This document shows, piece after piece, positions 45,808-54,683 of a stretch of 61,865 bases of DNA; within the stretch, counting starts at the first letter, position 1, and every line of letters begins with the position of its first letter. Source of the stretch: Cyclobacteriaceae bacterium (GTDB lineage Bacteria > Bacteroidota > Bacteroidia > Cytophagales > Cyclobacteriaceae); contig JAGQYM010000022.1 of assembly GCA_020436085.1 (NCBI GenBank), positions 1-61,865 on the forward strand, read 5' to 3'. A program made the translations under genes and the position numbers. The notes below the pieces were generated by a model. That model made no database searches. It saw nothing but the letters and a program-made list of their open reading frames with translations, and was not told the origin of the DNA.

Positions 45808-45929
45808 TGTCTGAGGAACAGGAAGAAAAACCTCCCGTCTTCTCCCGCTGGAGTGCGTGGTATTGGCTGGTCATGTTGGTGCTGGCGGTGCAGATTGTCA
45901 TTTATTTGTTCATTACAACTTCCTTCTGA
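45807..45929 (+). CDS. 40-residue single-pass membrane microprotein
   Basis: ATG 45807 overlaps the PIG-L stop by one base (TAATG), and its TGA at 45927-45929 overlaps the symporter ATG (TGATG). The product has an acidic N-terminus (SEEQEEKPPVF) and a membrane helix (YWLVMLVLAVQIVIYLFITT), with almost nothing outside. The two exact overlaps show it is a real gene, translated in step with both neighbours. The position suggests a small subunit or regulator of the symporter. It is too short for normal gene finding. No homologue could be searched here. Confidence 0.8.
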   Translation: MSEEQEEKPPVFSRWSAWYWLVMLVLAVQIVIYLFITTSF

Positions 45930-47629
45930 TGTATCCGATCGACTGGGCAATACTGTTTACCACACTTATTCTCATTGTTGTTTACGGCACGTGGAAGAGC
46001 AGGGGAAGCCGCAACATTGACGGCTATTTATTGGGTAACAAAAGTTTACCGTGGTGGAATGTTTGTTTGTCCATCATGGCCACGCAAGCGAGCGCCATCA
46101 CCTTTCTTTCTACCCCGGGACAAGCGTATGAAGATGGAATGCGGTTTCTGCAATTCTACTTTGGTCTTCCGTTGGCGATGGTGATTTTGAGCATTACCGC
46201 AGTGCCAATTTATCACAGACTTAAAGTTTATACTGCCTACGAGTATCTTGAGAATCGCTTTGATCTGAAGACGCGGTCTTTGGCAGCATTCTTCTTTCTT
46301 ATGTTGCGCGGTTTGTCTGTGGGCATCACCATCTATGCGCCTTCATTGATTCTGTCGACAATGCTCGATTGGAACATCAACCTTACAACGATTTTTATCG
46401 GGTCGCTGGTGATGATATACACGGTGAGTGGAGGAACGAAGGCGGTGAGCATGACGCAAAAATATCAGCTGACAATTATTATGGCAGGGATGATCATCGC
46501 GGGGATGACAGCGTTCTATAAACTTCCCAAGGACATCACCTTCACCGAAGCATTTCAAATGGCTGGTGAGATGGGAAAGCTCAATCTTATCAACTTGTCG
46601 TTTGACCTGAGTGATCGATACAATATTTGGTCGGGATTGATTGGAGGGTTGTTCCTGTTCCTTTCCTACTTTGGTGCGGATCAATCGCAAGTGGGGCGTT
46701 ACCTTGGTGGTAAATCTGTAGGTCAGAGCCGGTTGGGTTTGATCTTCAATGGTCTGCTAAAAGTGCCGATGCAATTTATTATACTTTACATCGGTATTCT
46801 TGTTTTTGTATTCTATCAATTTCACCAGGCTCCTGTTTTTCACAATCAATCTTTGAAAGACAAGGCGATGCAAACGGAATATGCCGAAACCATTTCTGGT
46901 CTTGAGGCGCAATATGATGACGTGTTTGCAAAGAGGAGAGGAACTGCGGAGAAGTTGGTTGATGCCATTCGTGAAGACAATATTTCGATGCTTGAGCAAT
47001 CGAAAAAGGAGATGGAACAAATTCAAAGTGAAGAGAAGCAGATTCGAACGCAGGTCAAGGACCAGATCGCTGCAGCCATACCCGGGGCCAATACACTGGA
47101 TAAGGACTATGTGTTCATCAATTTTGTGATGACTTATTTACCTCATGGACTGATTGGATTGTTGCTCGCGGTGGTGTTCTCTGCTGCGATGGCTTCAACG
47201 GCTTCGGAGCTCAATTCATTGGCATCGACAACGGCTGTGGATATTTACAAGCGTTCTGTGAAGCCAAATGCAGATGACTATCACTATGTGAAGGCATCGA
47301 AGTGGTTTACTGCAGGCTGGGCTGTGTTTGGAATGATGTTCGCGTCAATCGCCAACCAGGCTGAAAATTTGATTCAATTTGTAAATATTATTGGCTCCCT
47401 TTTTTACGGCACTATTCTGGGAATCTTTTTATCGGCATTCTACATCAAGTACATTAAGTCGAATGCAATCTTCATTGCTGCAATCGTAGCTGAGACCGTG
47501 ATTCTTTACTGTTACTTCTTTACTGAGGTTGCTTTCCTACTGTATAATATCATTGGTTGTGTGGTGGCGGTGGCGGTTGGTCTTATTATACAGTACTTCG
47601 AAAATCAGAAAACAAAAAAGGCATCCTGA
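45929..47629 (+). CDS. Sodium:solute symporter (SSS family)
   Basis: A 566-residue transporter from ATG 45929; a longer frame starting 45857 overlaps the microprotein. About 13 membrane segments with LSIMATQASAITFLSTPGQA in the first core segments, the region where SSS members bind sodium. Residues about 308-385 form an unusual charged coiled-coil insertion (ETISGLEAQYDDVFAKRR, EQSKKEMEQIQSEEKQIR) between membrane segments. The substrate may be a sugar or amino sugar released by the PIG-L deacetylase. The stop codon lies in the loop of a terminator hairpin. Confidence 0.92.
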   Translation: MYPIDWAILFTTLILIVVYGTWKSRGSRNIDGYLLGNKSLPWWNVCLSIMATQASAITFLSTPGQAYEDGMRFLQFYFGLPLAMVILSITAVPIYHRLKVYTAYEYLENRFDLKTRSLAAFFFLMLRGLSVGITIYAPSLILSTMLDWNINLTTIFIGSLVMIYTVSGGTKAVSMTQKYQLTIIMAGMIIAGMTAFYKLPKDITFTEAFQMAGEMGKLNLINLSFDLSDRYNIWSGLIGGLFLFLSYFGADQSQVGRYLGGKSVGQSRLGLIFNGLLKVPMQFIILYIGILVFVFYQFHQAPVFHNQSLKDKAMQTEYAETISGLEAQYDDVFAKRRGTAEKLVDAIREDNISMLEQSKKEMEQIQSEEKQIRTQVKDQIAAAIPGANTLDKDYVFINFVMTYLPHGLIGLLLAVVFSAAMASTASELNSLASTTAVDIYKRSVKPNADDYHYVKASKWFTAGWAVFGMMFASIANQAENLIQFVNIIGSLFYGTILGIFLSAFYIKYIKSNAIFIAAIVAETVILYCYFFTEVAFLLYNIIGCVVAVAVGLIIQYFENQKTKKAS

Positions 47630-47645
47630 TGGGATGCCTTCTTTT
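47618..47645. terminator. Rho-independent terminator over the symporter stop
   Basis: AAGGCATCC and GGATGCCTT form a 9-bp stem around TGATG, with an A-run before and CTTTT after, so it can work on both strands. The symporter's TGA is inside the loop. It serves the symporter operon and the convergent DUF2911 gene. Confidence 0.85.
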
Positions 47646-47661
47646 AAACTGAGTGTCAGTC

Positions 47662-48516
47662 TTATTTCAAAGCCTTCAGGAAGTCTTCGTTCAACTTGAT
47701 GTATCCGAAGTCACCTTCTGCTTTCTTAGCAAGTTCGAGTGATTTTTCAGCGGCAGCTTTTGCACCAGCTTTGTCACCAGCATCTTTTTTCATTTGTGCC
47801 AGACGGTGAATGTTCCAGAATGCATTTGGGTTGCCTTCTGCGATACCTTTCTCCATCCATGCGATAGCTTGCTTAAGGTCTCTCTTTGTGTCATGGTAAT
47901 AGATGGCAGCAGTGATCAGGTTGCCAGGGCGAACTTTTGTGTTTGCCTCGATAGCTTTCATGATTTGATCATCGAAGTCGACACCCACTTTGAATTTTAC
48001 TGAAGTGTTTTCCCACGCAATTTGGATGTTAGCGCTCTTGCTGTCTGCAGCGATGTCAGTGATATTCATTGTGAAAGTCTCAACCGTTTCGTTGAGTTTT
48101 CCAGGCTTCACTTTGAAGTTGGCAGCTTCTTTTGCTTTATCATATCCACCTGTATTGCCACCCAAAGACAAATCGCTGTATAGTGATACGGTCCACTCAT
48201 TTGCACCTGGCCAGGTGAAAAGCAGGTATTGACCTTTAGCGACTTTGGTACCTTCTACTGTGACGTCATCGCCAAAAGTGATGATGGTTCCGTTGTTAGC
48301 ACCAGTTCTCCAGATTTGGCCGTAAGGAGTCAAGAAATTTGCACCTTCACCGAAGATTTTACGACCTTTCATTTGAGGTCTTGAATAATCGATTTTGATT
48401 TCTGTGAGGCCCACCACTGAGGTCACTGAACCTGCGGGGCTTGGCTGTGGCGTTTGAATTTGTGCTTGCGCTACCCACGCAAGTGCCACGAATACTACGG
48501 TGATTAATTTCCTCAT
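47662..48516 (-). CDS. DUF2911 exported protein
   Basis: About 284 residues from ATG at 48514-48516; a frame starting at 48561 adds 15 non-native residues. The signal peptide (LITVVFVALAWVAQAQ) is followed by the DUF2911 pattern: VVGLTEIKIDYSRPQMKGRKIFG, FLTPYGQIWRTGANN, and KGQYLLFTWPG, given here in parts. A TPR-like helical C-terminus follows (AIAWMEKGIAEGNPNAF). Function unknown in this family. Transcription probably starts from a -7 element at 48559-48566. Confidence 0.9.
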   Translation of the reverse strand: MRKLITVVFVALAWVAQAQIQTPQPSPAGSVTSVVGLTEIKIDYSRPQMKGRKIFGEGANFLTPYGQIWRTGANNGTIITFGDDVTVEGTKVAKGQYLLFTWPGANEWTVSLYSDLSLGGNTGGYDKAKEAANFKVKPGKLNETVETFTMNITDIAADSKSANIQIAWENTSVKFKVGVDFDDQIMKAIEANTKVRPGNLITAAIYYHDTKRDLKQAIAWMEKGIAEGNPNAFWNIHRLAQMKKDAGDKAGAKAAAEKSLELAKKAEGDFGYIKLNEDFLKALK

Positions 48517-48558
48517 TTTGCTTTTATTTTGGTTTTTGTTGTTTGTACTTGAAGGCGC

Positions 48559-48566
48559 CAAATATA
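48559..48566 (-). promoter_or_regulatory. Possible -7 element (TATATTTG) for DUF2911 gene
   Basis: On the minus strand TATATTTG matches TAnnTTTG, 42 bases before the ATG. No clear -33 box, only an A/T stretch. Confidence 0.45.
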
Positions 48567-48601
48567 CAGTAATTTTATTTTTTTAAAAGGCGCCCACTAC
48601 C

Positions 48602-49192
48602 CTGAAACTCCCGGATTCATTTTACCAGCGATCGAATGTGCAACGTGTAGCGAAAGACCTATTGGGTAAGGTTTTAGTGACACGCGTTAACAAATCATTA
48701 ACAAGCGGCATAATTGTAGAGACGGAGGCATATTCCTTTCGTGAGCGAGGGTGTCATGCGTATGATTACCTGCGTACTGCCAGAACGGAGATCATGTTTT
48801 TGCCCGGGGGTCATGCTTATGTTTATCTGTGTTATGGGATTCATCAGCTTTTTAATGTAGTGACGAACAAGGTTGATAAGCCAGAGGCGGTGTTGATCAG
48901 AGCCCTTCAGCCGATGATCGGAGAGGAGATGATGATGAAGAGGATGGCTGTAGAAAAGTTGACTCGAATTACTTCGGGACCTGGTAAACTAACGAAAGCA
49001 TTAGGCATTGACCGGAAACTAAATGGAAACAGTCTTTTAAATGATGAGGTTTGGATTGAGGATATCGGTACAAAAATTGTAAAGAAAGACATTGTTGCAA
49101 CCACGAGGATTGGAATAGACTATGCGGGAGAAGATGCGGAACTTCCGTGGCGGTACTATATCAAAGGGAATCCATGGATTAGTAAAGCATGA
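48602..49192 (+). CDS. DNA-3-methyladenine glycosylase (AAG/Mpg type)
   Basis: An alkyl-base DNA glycosylase of the AAG family, with GIIVETEAYS (the catalytic Glu), MFLPGGHAYVYLCYGIHQLFN, and a SGPGKLTKALGI segment. The family N-terminus LKLPDSFYQRSNVQRVAKDLLG is encoded, but the only codons before the GTG at 48638 are CTG 48602 and non-start codons back to a TAA at 48584. Either translation starts at CTG 48602 (196 residues) or the conserved first 12 residues are lost (GTG, 184). I use CTG because the residues match the family. It repairs N3-methyladenine and related lesions. Its stop overlaps the OmpA gene. Confidence 0.9.
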   Translation: MKLPDSFYQRSNVQRVAKDLLGKVLVTRVNKSLTSGIIVETEAYSFRERGCHAYDYLRTARTEIMFLPGGHAYVYLCYGIHQLFNVVTNKVDKPEAVLIRALQPMIGEEMMMKRMAVEKLTRITSGPGKLTKALGIDRKLNGNSLLNDEVWIEDIGTKIVKKDIVATTRIGIDYAGEDAELPWRYYIKGNPWISKA

Positions 49193-50802
49193 TGAAGGGA
49201 TTTTTTAATTTTGCTGGGATGAGGTACTATTTTTTGATCTGTTGCTTACTGATCTGCTCGATGAGCGGAATGTCTCAGGCGGGACAAATTTCCTTTAAGA
49301 GTCTTAATTCGGAATTGGACGAACAAAGTCCGGTGATGAGCTCGGATGGCAAGACGATGTACTTTACCGTGGCATCACATCCTCAGAACATCGGAGGGAG
49401 GCGAGACAAGGGCGATATCTGGCAGTCCGTTTTGATTGGCAATGAATGGTCTGCTCCAATTCATATGGGTTCTGTTCTCAACAATCGGGAGTACAATGCG
49501 GTGGCTGGGTTATCTGCCGATGGCAATGAACTTTACCTTCTGGGCCACTACAATGAAAATGGAGATGTGAAGACCCAGGGATTTTCGGTATCAAGGAAAA
49601 AAGGCACCGGATGGTCAACACCTCAGAATGTAAGCATACCTTATTTTCTTAATCGTGGCTCTACATTTTCGGGTCACGTTACGGCCGCAGGAAACGTATT
49701 TGTGTACTCTGGCGAAGGATACACTTCACTAGGTGTAGAAGATATTTATGTTTCAGTGAAGAATGCTTCTGGTAACTGGAGCGAACCTAAAAACCTCGGA
49801 AGGAATATCAACACTTCTTTTCAGGAGATGTGCCCGTGGTTGAGTGAGGATACACACTTCCTTTACTTTGCTTCTAATGGACGTCAGGGCTATGGCAGCT
49901 TTGATATTTATTATTCTGAACGGCTTGATGACACCTGGGCTAAGTGGTCGGCACCTGTAAACATGGGAGCAGGGGTGAACTCAGAGGGAAGAGAACTTTA
50001 CTACATTCCTTATCCTGATGCTGGCGTGGCATTGTTTACATCCACTCAGAACAGCGATGGCTATGGAGATGTGAAGCTGTATCGACCGCCAAAGGAAGTT
50101 TTGGATTCGTTGATGAAGAAGGCAGAAGAGATGCCACCTGATACGGTTGTCAAGTTGGTTGAGATTGTAAGAGAGAAGCCTATAACGGCACCTGAGAAAT
50201 TTGTGAAGATATGGGGAAAGATAACCGACACGGGCACCGGCAATCCCATTGCTGCGAAAGTGAACTTCCATTCTGATTCGAATTTTCAAATTACAGCGGG
50301 CCCTGATGGAGTTTATTCAATCAACGTGCCATCGGTAGATGAGTATTCAATCAAAGTTGAGTCTCCTGGTTTTGTTGGGAGCTTTGAAAAGCTTGACATA
50401 AGAACATTTGAGATGAGGGAACTCGAGATGAATTTTAAACTTCAACCGGTGGCTGTTGGAGCGACAGTCAATTTGAAAAGCGTACTCTTCCAACAAAGCA
50501 CGGCCAATCTGCTGGATGAATCCTACGATGAACTTGACATGGTTGTCGATTTTTTAAAGTCAAACCCCAACGTTGAAATAGAGTTGGCGGGTCATACAGA
50601 CAACAGAGGTCTTCAAGTTCACAACATGCGTTTGTCTCGCGAAAGGGTAGAGACTGTAAAATCTTATCTGGTAGAAAAAGGGATTGATGACAAACGGATC
50701 ACCGGCAAAGGATACGGAGGTATCAAGCCTATTGCTGATAATGATGCAGAGGTTACCCGCAGGTTGAACCGCAGGGTTGAATTTACGATCGTGAAGAATT
50801 AG
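49189..50802 (+). CDS. OmpA-family protein with PD40 repeats
   Basis: A 537-residue envelope protein. A signal peptide ([19 protein letters not shown]) leads to about four WD40/PD40 blades ([36 protein letters not shown]), then a carboxypeptidase-regulatory-like beta domain (about 345-420) and a C-terminal OmpA peptidoglycan-binding domain (about 430-537, [20 protein letters not shown]). It probably links the outer membrane to peptidoglycan. ATG 49189 overlaps the glycosylase stop by 4 bases; a Met 10 residues later could also start it. Confidence 0.93.
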   Translation: MMKGFFNFAGMRYYFLICCLLICSMSGMSQAGQISFKSLNSELDEQSPVMSSDGKTMYFTVASHPQNIGGRRDKGDIWQSVLIGNEWSAPIHMGSVLNNREYNAVAGLSADGNELYLLGHYNENGDVKTQGFSVSRKKGTGWSTPQNVSIPYFLNRGSTFSGHVTAAGNVFVYSGEGYTSLGVEDIYVSVKNASGNWSEPKNLGRNINTSFQEMCPWLSEDTHFLYFASNGRQGYGSFDIYYSERLDDTWAKWSAPVNMGAGVNSEGRELYYIPYPDAGVALFTSTQNSDGYGDVKLYRPPKEVLDSLMKKAEEMPPDTVVKLVEIVREKPITAPEKFVKIWGKITDTGTGNPIAAKVNFHSDSNFQITAGPDGVYSINVPSVDEYSIKVESPGFVGSFEKLDIRTFEMRELEMNFKLQPVAVGATVNLKSVLFQQSTANLLDESYDELDMVVDFLKSNPNVEIELAGHTDNRGLQVHNMRLSRERVETVKSYLVEKGIDDKRITGKGYGGIKPIADNDAEVTRRLNRRVEFTIVKN

Positions 50803-52487
50803 AACCCTACGGCAGTATCATCGCCTCTGGGGTCAGCACCGCCTTCAAGTCTTCCATCAGGCAAAACCAATATCGCATCGACACGGCCAATTCCACCGCG
50901 AGTTACAAACTTGTGTCCCATTGCCGATAGTGTAGTGCTGTCGTTTTTAGTTAATGCACCTGCTTCGATCAGCACCATATCTGGCAACCACTGGTGGTGG
51001 AATCTTTTGGCGCTTACTGACTCCTGCATTCCCATTCCAAAGTCAATCACATTGACTATGTTTTGAAATACAGATGTGATAATGGTAGTACCGCCAGGTG
51101 TTCCAACAACCATGAATAGTTTGCTGTCTTTCTCCACAATGGTTGGCGTCATGGAGCTAAGCATTCTTTTACCGGGTTCGATCTTGTTCGCTTCTCCGCC
51201 AATGGCACCGTACATGTTGGGTACGCCAGGTTTTACGCTGAAGTCGTCCATCTCATTGTTAAGAAAAAAACCGGCACCATCCACTACTACAGCGCTTCCA
51301 AATCCACCGTTAAGTGTAGTGGTAACTGATACTGCATTGCCTTCCGGGTCAACTACTGAAAGGTGAGTAGTTTGTTCGGACTCTTTCATGGCTACCATGC
51401 CGTGATCAATTGATTGACTTGGCGTTGCTTTTTCAGGGTCATAACCTTCCATGCGATCATCATTGTACATATCTGAAGTGAGTTCCGTCACAGGCACATC
51501 TACGAAATCAGGATCTCCCAGATAGTAAGCGCGGTCAGCGTAGGCCCTTCGCTCAGCTTCTGTCATCAGGTGTACGCTCTTTGCGGAGTTCCAACCCCAT
51601 TCATTCAAGGGAAATGCTTCAACAGTTTTTAGTAATTGCATCAAGGCAACACCACCGCTGGAAGGAGGGGGCATGGAGATGACTTTATATCCTTTGTAAT
51701 TGCCAGTCAGTGGAGTGCGCCATATTGCGTCATACGATTTAAGATCTTCTTTGGTGATCAAACCTTTTCCGCGCTCCATTTCACTTACGATCAGATCAGC
51801 AGTTTCACCTTCATAAAATCCGGCTTTTCCATTATCACGAATTCTTTCCAGCGTATGTCCCAAAGCTTTGTAATACACAGAGTCTCCTTCAGCCCATTGT
51901 TCATTGGTCAGGTTCTCGGGCATTACAGTGTTGTATTTTTTTAAGTCTTCCTGAATGCGATTCAAACCATCGGCTTCTTTTGCTGTGAGTGTAAATCCTT
52001 TGATGGCAAGATCAACAGCAGGTTGCACCAATTCAGCCCATGCAAGTTTTCCATGCTTTTCATGCGCGGCAGCAAGTCCGGCAACAGTGCCTGGCACGCC
52101 ACTGGCAAGGTGACCTTTTTTGCTCAGGTCTGATATTGCTTCACCTGTTTCACCGATATACATGTTGGTGCTGGCAGCTGCAGGTGCTTTTTCCCGATAA
52201 TCCAGTGCAGCAGTTGATCCATCTTTAAATCTTGCAACCATAAAACCACCTCCGCCAATGTTTCCTGCAACGGGATAGGTGACAGCTAACGCAAATTGAA
52301 CGGCAATAGCGGCATCAACTGCGTTTCCTCCCTTCTTCATAATGTCGGCACCCACTTTGGAAGCTAAAGGATGTGCGGATACTACCATCGCCTTGTCAGC
52401 AGTGACACCGACAACTCTTTTCTGTGTTTCTTGAGACTGACACGAAACTATAAATGCTGCCGATAGTAGGATAAAGATGCGCCTCAT
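50799..52487 (-). CDS. ggt: Gamma-glutamyltransferase
   Basis: A 562-residue Ntn hydrolase that is secreted as a lipoprotein (Cys16 in FIVSCQSQ). It splits into two subunits at the nucleophile Thr373 in [16 protein letters not shown]. The substrate-binding [14 protein letters not shown] and the C-terminal GTPGGTTI region are present, as is DYREKAP near residue 98. It hydrolyses glutathione and other gamma-glutamyl compounds in the periplasm. Single gene, convergent with OmpA (4-base overlap). Confidence 0.96.
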   Translation of the reverse strand: MRRIFILLSAAFIVSCQSQETQKRVVGVTADKAMVVSAHPLASKVGADIMKKGGNAVDAAIAVQFALAVTYPVAGNIGGGGFMVARFKDGSTAALDYREKAPAAASTNMYIGETGEAISDLSKKGHLASGVPGTVAGLAAAHEKHGKLAWAELVQPAVDLAIKGFTLTAKEADGLNRIQEDLKKYNTVMPENLTNEQWAEGDSVYYKALGHTLERIRDNGKAGFYEGETADLIVSEMERGKGLITKEDLKSYDAIWRTPLTGNYKGYKVISMPPPSSGGVALMQLLKTVEAFPLNEWGWNSAKSVHLMTEAERRAYADRAYYLGDPDFVDVPVTELTSDMYNDDRMEGYDPEKATPSQSIDHGMVAMKESEQTTHLSVVDPEGNAVSVTTTLNGGFGSAVVVDGAGFFLNNEMDDFSVKPGVPNMYGAIGGEANKIEPGKRMLSSMTPTIVEKDSKLFMVVGTPGGTTIITSVFQNIVNVIDFGMGMQESVSAKRFHHQWLPDMVLIEAGALTKNDSTTLSAMGHKFVTRGGIGRVDAILVLPDGRLEGGADPRGDDTAVGF

Positions 52488-52542
52488 AGAAATGGGTTTT
52501 GGTTTGTGCGCATAAATGTATTACTTGATTATTAACAAAACT

Positions 52543-53169
52543 ATGAGTTTAAGGAAGGAAAAGGCCGCTCGTCTAAAGTTGTCTGTACTTGAGCAAACGC
52601 TTAAGTTGGTTGGAAAGAAGTCTTTTGATGATATCTACGTTGATGATATTTGCACCAAGACTAAGATCAGCAAAGTCACGTTGTTTAAATACTTTCCTCA
52701 AAAGGAAGATATCCTTCTCTATTACTTTCGGATTTGGTGTTTGAGAAGGGCGGTAGAGTTGAATGAGAAACCGAAGGAAGGGATGGCGGGTATCACATTC
52801 CTTTTTGACAAGCTGAGTGAAGACTGTGAAGCATCCCCAGGTGTCATTTTAAGTTTGTTTGCTTATCTGGCTGACCTGAGACGGCCACCGAAACCATTTC
52901 CAGTTAAAGTAGAAGAGAAGAAGTTTCTTTATCCTGATAAGCCAGACATTGCTTCTATCGATATCCAATCAGTGGATCAGATGTTTGAGAAGTTTACACT
53001 CGAGGCAATTTTCAAAAAGGAAATAACGAAGTCGGCATCCACCCGTGATATCACTCATTTGCTGACCACTATTTTTTATGGATCAGTGGTAACAGCCCAC
53101 ATCCAGCAGATTAGCAACCTGAAATTCTTCTTTCGCAAAAATGTAGAGTTGGTAACGAAAGGGTTGTGA
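52543..53169 (+). CDS. TetR/AcrR-family regulator
   Basis: A 208-residue regulator from ATG 52543; an upstream ATG 52516 adds nine residues. The HTH (about 27-50) has the standard TetR pattern IYVDDICTKTKISKVTLFKYF followed by FPQKEDILLYYF, shown in parts. The C-terminal ligand domain is helical. It is divergent from ggt and convergent with a small lipoprotein gene. The target may be ggt or its own promoter. Confidence 0.92.
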   Translation: MSLRKEKAARLKLSVLEQTLKLVGKKSFDDIYVDDICTKTKISKVTLFKYFPQKEDILLYYFRIWCLRRAVELNEKPKEGMAGITFLFDKLSEDCEASPGVILSLFAYLADLRRPPKPFPVKVEEKKFLYPDKPDIASIDIQSVDQMFEKFTLEAIFKKEITKSASTRDITHLLTTIFYGSVVTAHIQQISNLKFFFRKNVELVTKGL

Positions 53170-53170
53170 G

Positions 53171-53374
53171 TTAACCTTTCATTTTCACGGTCTTCGTGCC
53201 TTGCCTTTCAAACCATTTGATTCTTATTCTTCCGACCTGTAGTTTCTTATGCCACTTATGATTCTTATACCATGTGTGGCGATAGCGAGGCTTTTTTGCT
53301 TCAACAGTATGGTAGTTGTGCCGACTGCAAGCGGAGAGGAGAAGGACAAAGGCTATGAATAGAAGTGTTCTCAT
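53171..53374 (-). CDS. Small basic lipoprotein
   Basis: A 67-residue product with a lipoprotein signal (TLLFIAFVLLLSAC, Cys16) and a very basic, aromatic tail (HTWYKNHKWHKKLQVGRIR). The mature part is about 50 residues. No domain recognised. The gene lies one base after the convergent TetR gene and downstream of the tRNA-Asp on the same strand. Confidence 0.7.
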   Translation of the reverse strand: MRTLLFIAFVLLLSACSRHNYHTVEAKKPRYRHTWYKNHKWHKKLQVGRIRIKWFERQGTKTVKMKG

Positions 53375-53426
53375 CTGTTTAAGAACAGCTAAACTATTAC
53401 TTTATTTTGTAAGAGGTGCCCATAAA

Positions 53427-53450
53427 CAAAAAAGCCCATCGAAAGGGCTT
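53427..53450 (-). terminator. Terminator for tRNA-Asp
   Basis: On the minus strand AAGCCC and GGGCTT form a 6-bp stem followed by TTTTTTG. It begins 10 bases after the tRNA 3' end. Confidence 0.75.
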
Positions 53451-53459
53451 CATTGAGAG

Positions 53460-53533
53460 CGGTCTGGACGGGACTCGAACCCGCGACCTCCTGCGTGACA
53501 GGCAGGCATTCTAACCAGCTGAACTACCAGACC
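53460..53533 (-). tRNA. tRNA-Asp (GTC)
   Basis: The minus strand folds as a normal 74-base tRNA. The acceptor arm is GGTCTGG / CCAGACC with discriminator G; the D loop has AGTTCAGCTGGTTAGAA; the anticodon loop CTGTCAC gives anticodon GTC; and the T loop is GGTTCGAGTC. The CCA end is not encoded. It stands alone, with a Bacteroidota promoter and a terminator of its own. Confidence 0.97.
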
Positions 53534-53545
53534 AAAATAGGAGCG

Positions 53546-53576
53546 CAAATATAGTGTTTGGGTGATTCTATCCAAA
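53546..53576 (-). promoter_or_regulatory. Promoter of tRNA-Asp (TTTG-N19-TATATTTG)
   Basis: On the minus strand TTTG (53573-53576) and TATATTTG (53546-53553) are exactly 19 bases apart, the Bacteroidota sigma-A arrangement. Transcription would start about 7 bases before the mature tRNA. The best promoter match in the window. Confidence 0.75.
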
Positions 53577-53647
53577 AATATCGTTTAGGAAATCATTTAT
53601 ATCGATTACCACCTTTTTCTCGCTTTCCCCTTTGTCATTAATCCTGC

Positions 53648-53655
53648 TATTTTTG
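53648..53655 (+). promoter_or_regulatory. Possible -7 element (TATTTTTG) for accA
   Basis: TATTTTTG lies 16 bases before the accA ATG. A TTTG 13 bases upstream (53631-53634) is too close to be an ideal -33 box. Confidence 0.45.
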
Positions 53656-53671
53656 TGCAACAGTTGTAACT

Positions 53672-54619
53672 ATGGAACTTGACTTTGAGAAGCCCATCGC
53701 TGAACTGGAAGCGAAACTGGAAGACATGAAGGAACTAGCCAAGGACAGCGATAAGGACGTGCAAGCGGCCATCAAAGCCCTGGAGAAGAAGATAGGTGCT
53801 CTCAAGAAGGAAACCTTCGAAAACCTGACTGGCTGGCAGCGTGTTCAGCTGTCCCGTCATCCCGATCGGCCGTATACCCTTGACTACATTTATGAGATGA
53901 CCTCCGACTTCATCGAGTTGTATGGTGACAGGAGTGTGGCTGATGACAAAGCGATGGTCGGTGGCTTTGGCTCAATTGATGATCAAACGTTTATGATCAT
54001 TGGCCAGCAAAAAGGCCGCAACACGAAGCAGCGTCAGCTGAGAAACTTTGGTATGGCCAACCCTGAAGGTTATCGCAAAGCCCTTCGGTTGATGAGGCTG
54101 GCCGAGAAATTCAATAAGCCTATTGTAACACTGATCGACACACCTGGTGCATTTCCGGGATTGGAAGCAGAGGAGCGCGGACAAGGCGAGGCGATTGCAA
54201 GGAACCTGAAAGAGATGTTCATGCTGAAAGTGCCTGTGATCTGTATTGTGATTGGAGAGGGAGCTTCCGGTGGTGCGTTGGGTATCGCGATCGGTGATCG
54301 TGTATTTATGTTGGAAAACTCATGGTATTCAGTAATCTCTCCTGAAAACTGTTCTACAATTCTCTGGCGAAGCTGGGATTATAAAGAACAAGCGGCTGAG
54401 GTGTTGAAGCTTACAGCAAAAGACATGCTAAGCCATAAACTCATTGACGGAATTATCAGTGAGCCATTGGGCGGGGCGCATCGTGACGTAACATGGATGG
54501 CCAAAGAGGTGAAGCGAGTGATCATGGAGACTTATAAGGAGCTTGCAAAGCAAAAAACTGAAGATCGCATCGCAGCCAGAATCGAGAAGTTTGGAAACAT
54601 GGGCGTAGTGAAAGAATAG
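53672..54619 (+). CDS. accA: Acetyl-CoA carboxylase carboxyltransferase alpha subunit
   Basis: A 315-residue AccA subunit with the family features: an N-terminal helical region ([19 protein letters not shown]), the acetyl-CoA-binding [20 protein letters not shown] (about 151-170), and the oxyanion-forming [13 protein letters not shown] (about 190-202). It transfers CO2 from carboxybiotin to acetyl-CoA, the first step in fatty-acid synthesis. Length and start are standard. A hairpin terminator follows at once. Confidence 0.96.
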   Translation: MELDFEKPIAELEAKLEDMKELAKDSDKDVQAAIKALEKKIGALKKETFENLTGWQRVQLSRHPDRPYTLDYIYEMTSDFIELYGDRSVADDKAMVGGFGSIDDQTFMIIGQQKGRNTKQRQLRNFGMANPEGYRKALRLMRLAEKFNKPIVTLIDTPGAFPGLEAEERGQGEAIARNLKEMFMLKVPVICIVIGEGASGGALGIAIGDRVFMLENSWYSVISPENCSTILWRSWDYKEQAAEVLKLTAKDMLSHKLIDGIISEPLGGAHRDVTWMAKEVKRVIMETYKELAKQKTEDRIAARIEKFGNMGVVKE

Positions 54620-54647
54620 GTTCAATAAAATTGAAATCGAGTGAAAG

Positions 54648-54677
54648 ACCGCATAACTTATGGTGCGGTTTTTTTAT
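54648..54677 (+). terminator. Terminator after accA
   Basis: ACCGCA and TGCGGT make the stem around TAACTTATGG, followed by seven or more Ts. A strong rho-independent terminator. Confidence 0.8.
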
Positions 54678-54683
54678 TTCTAA

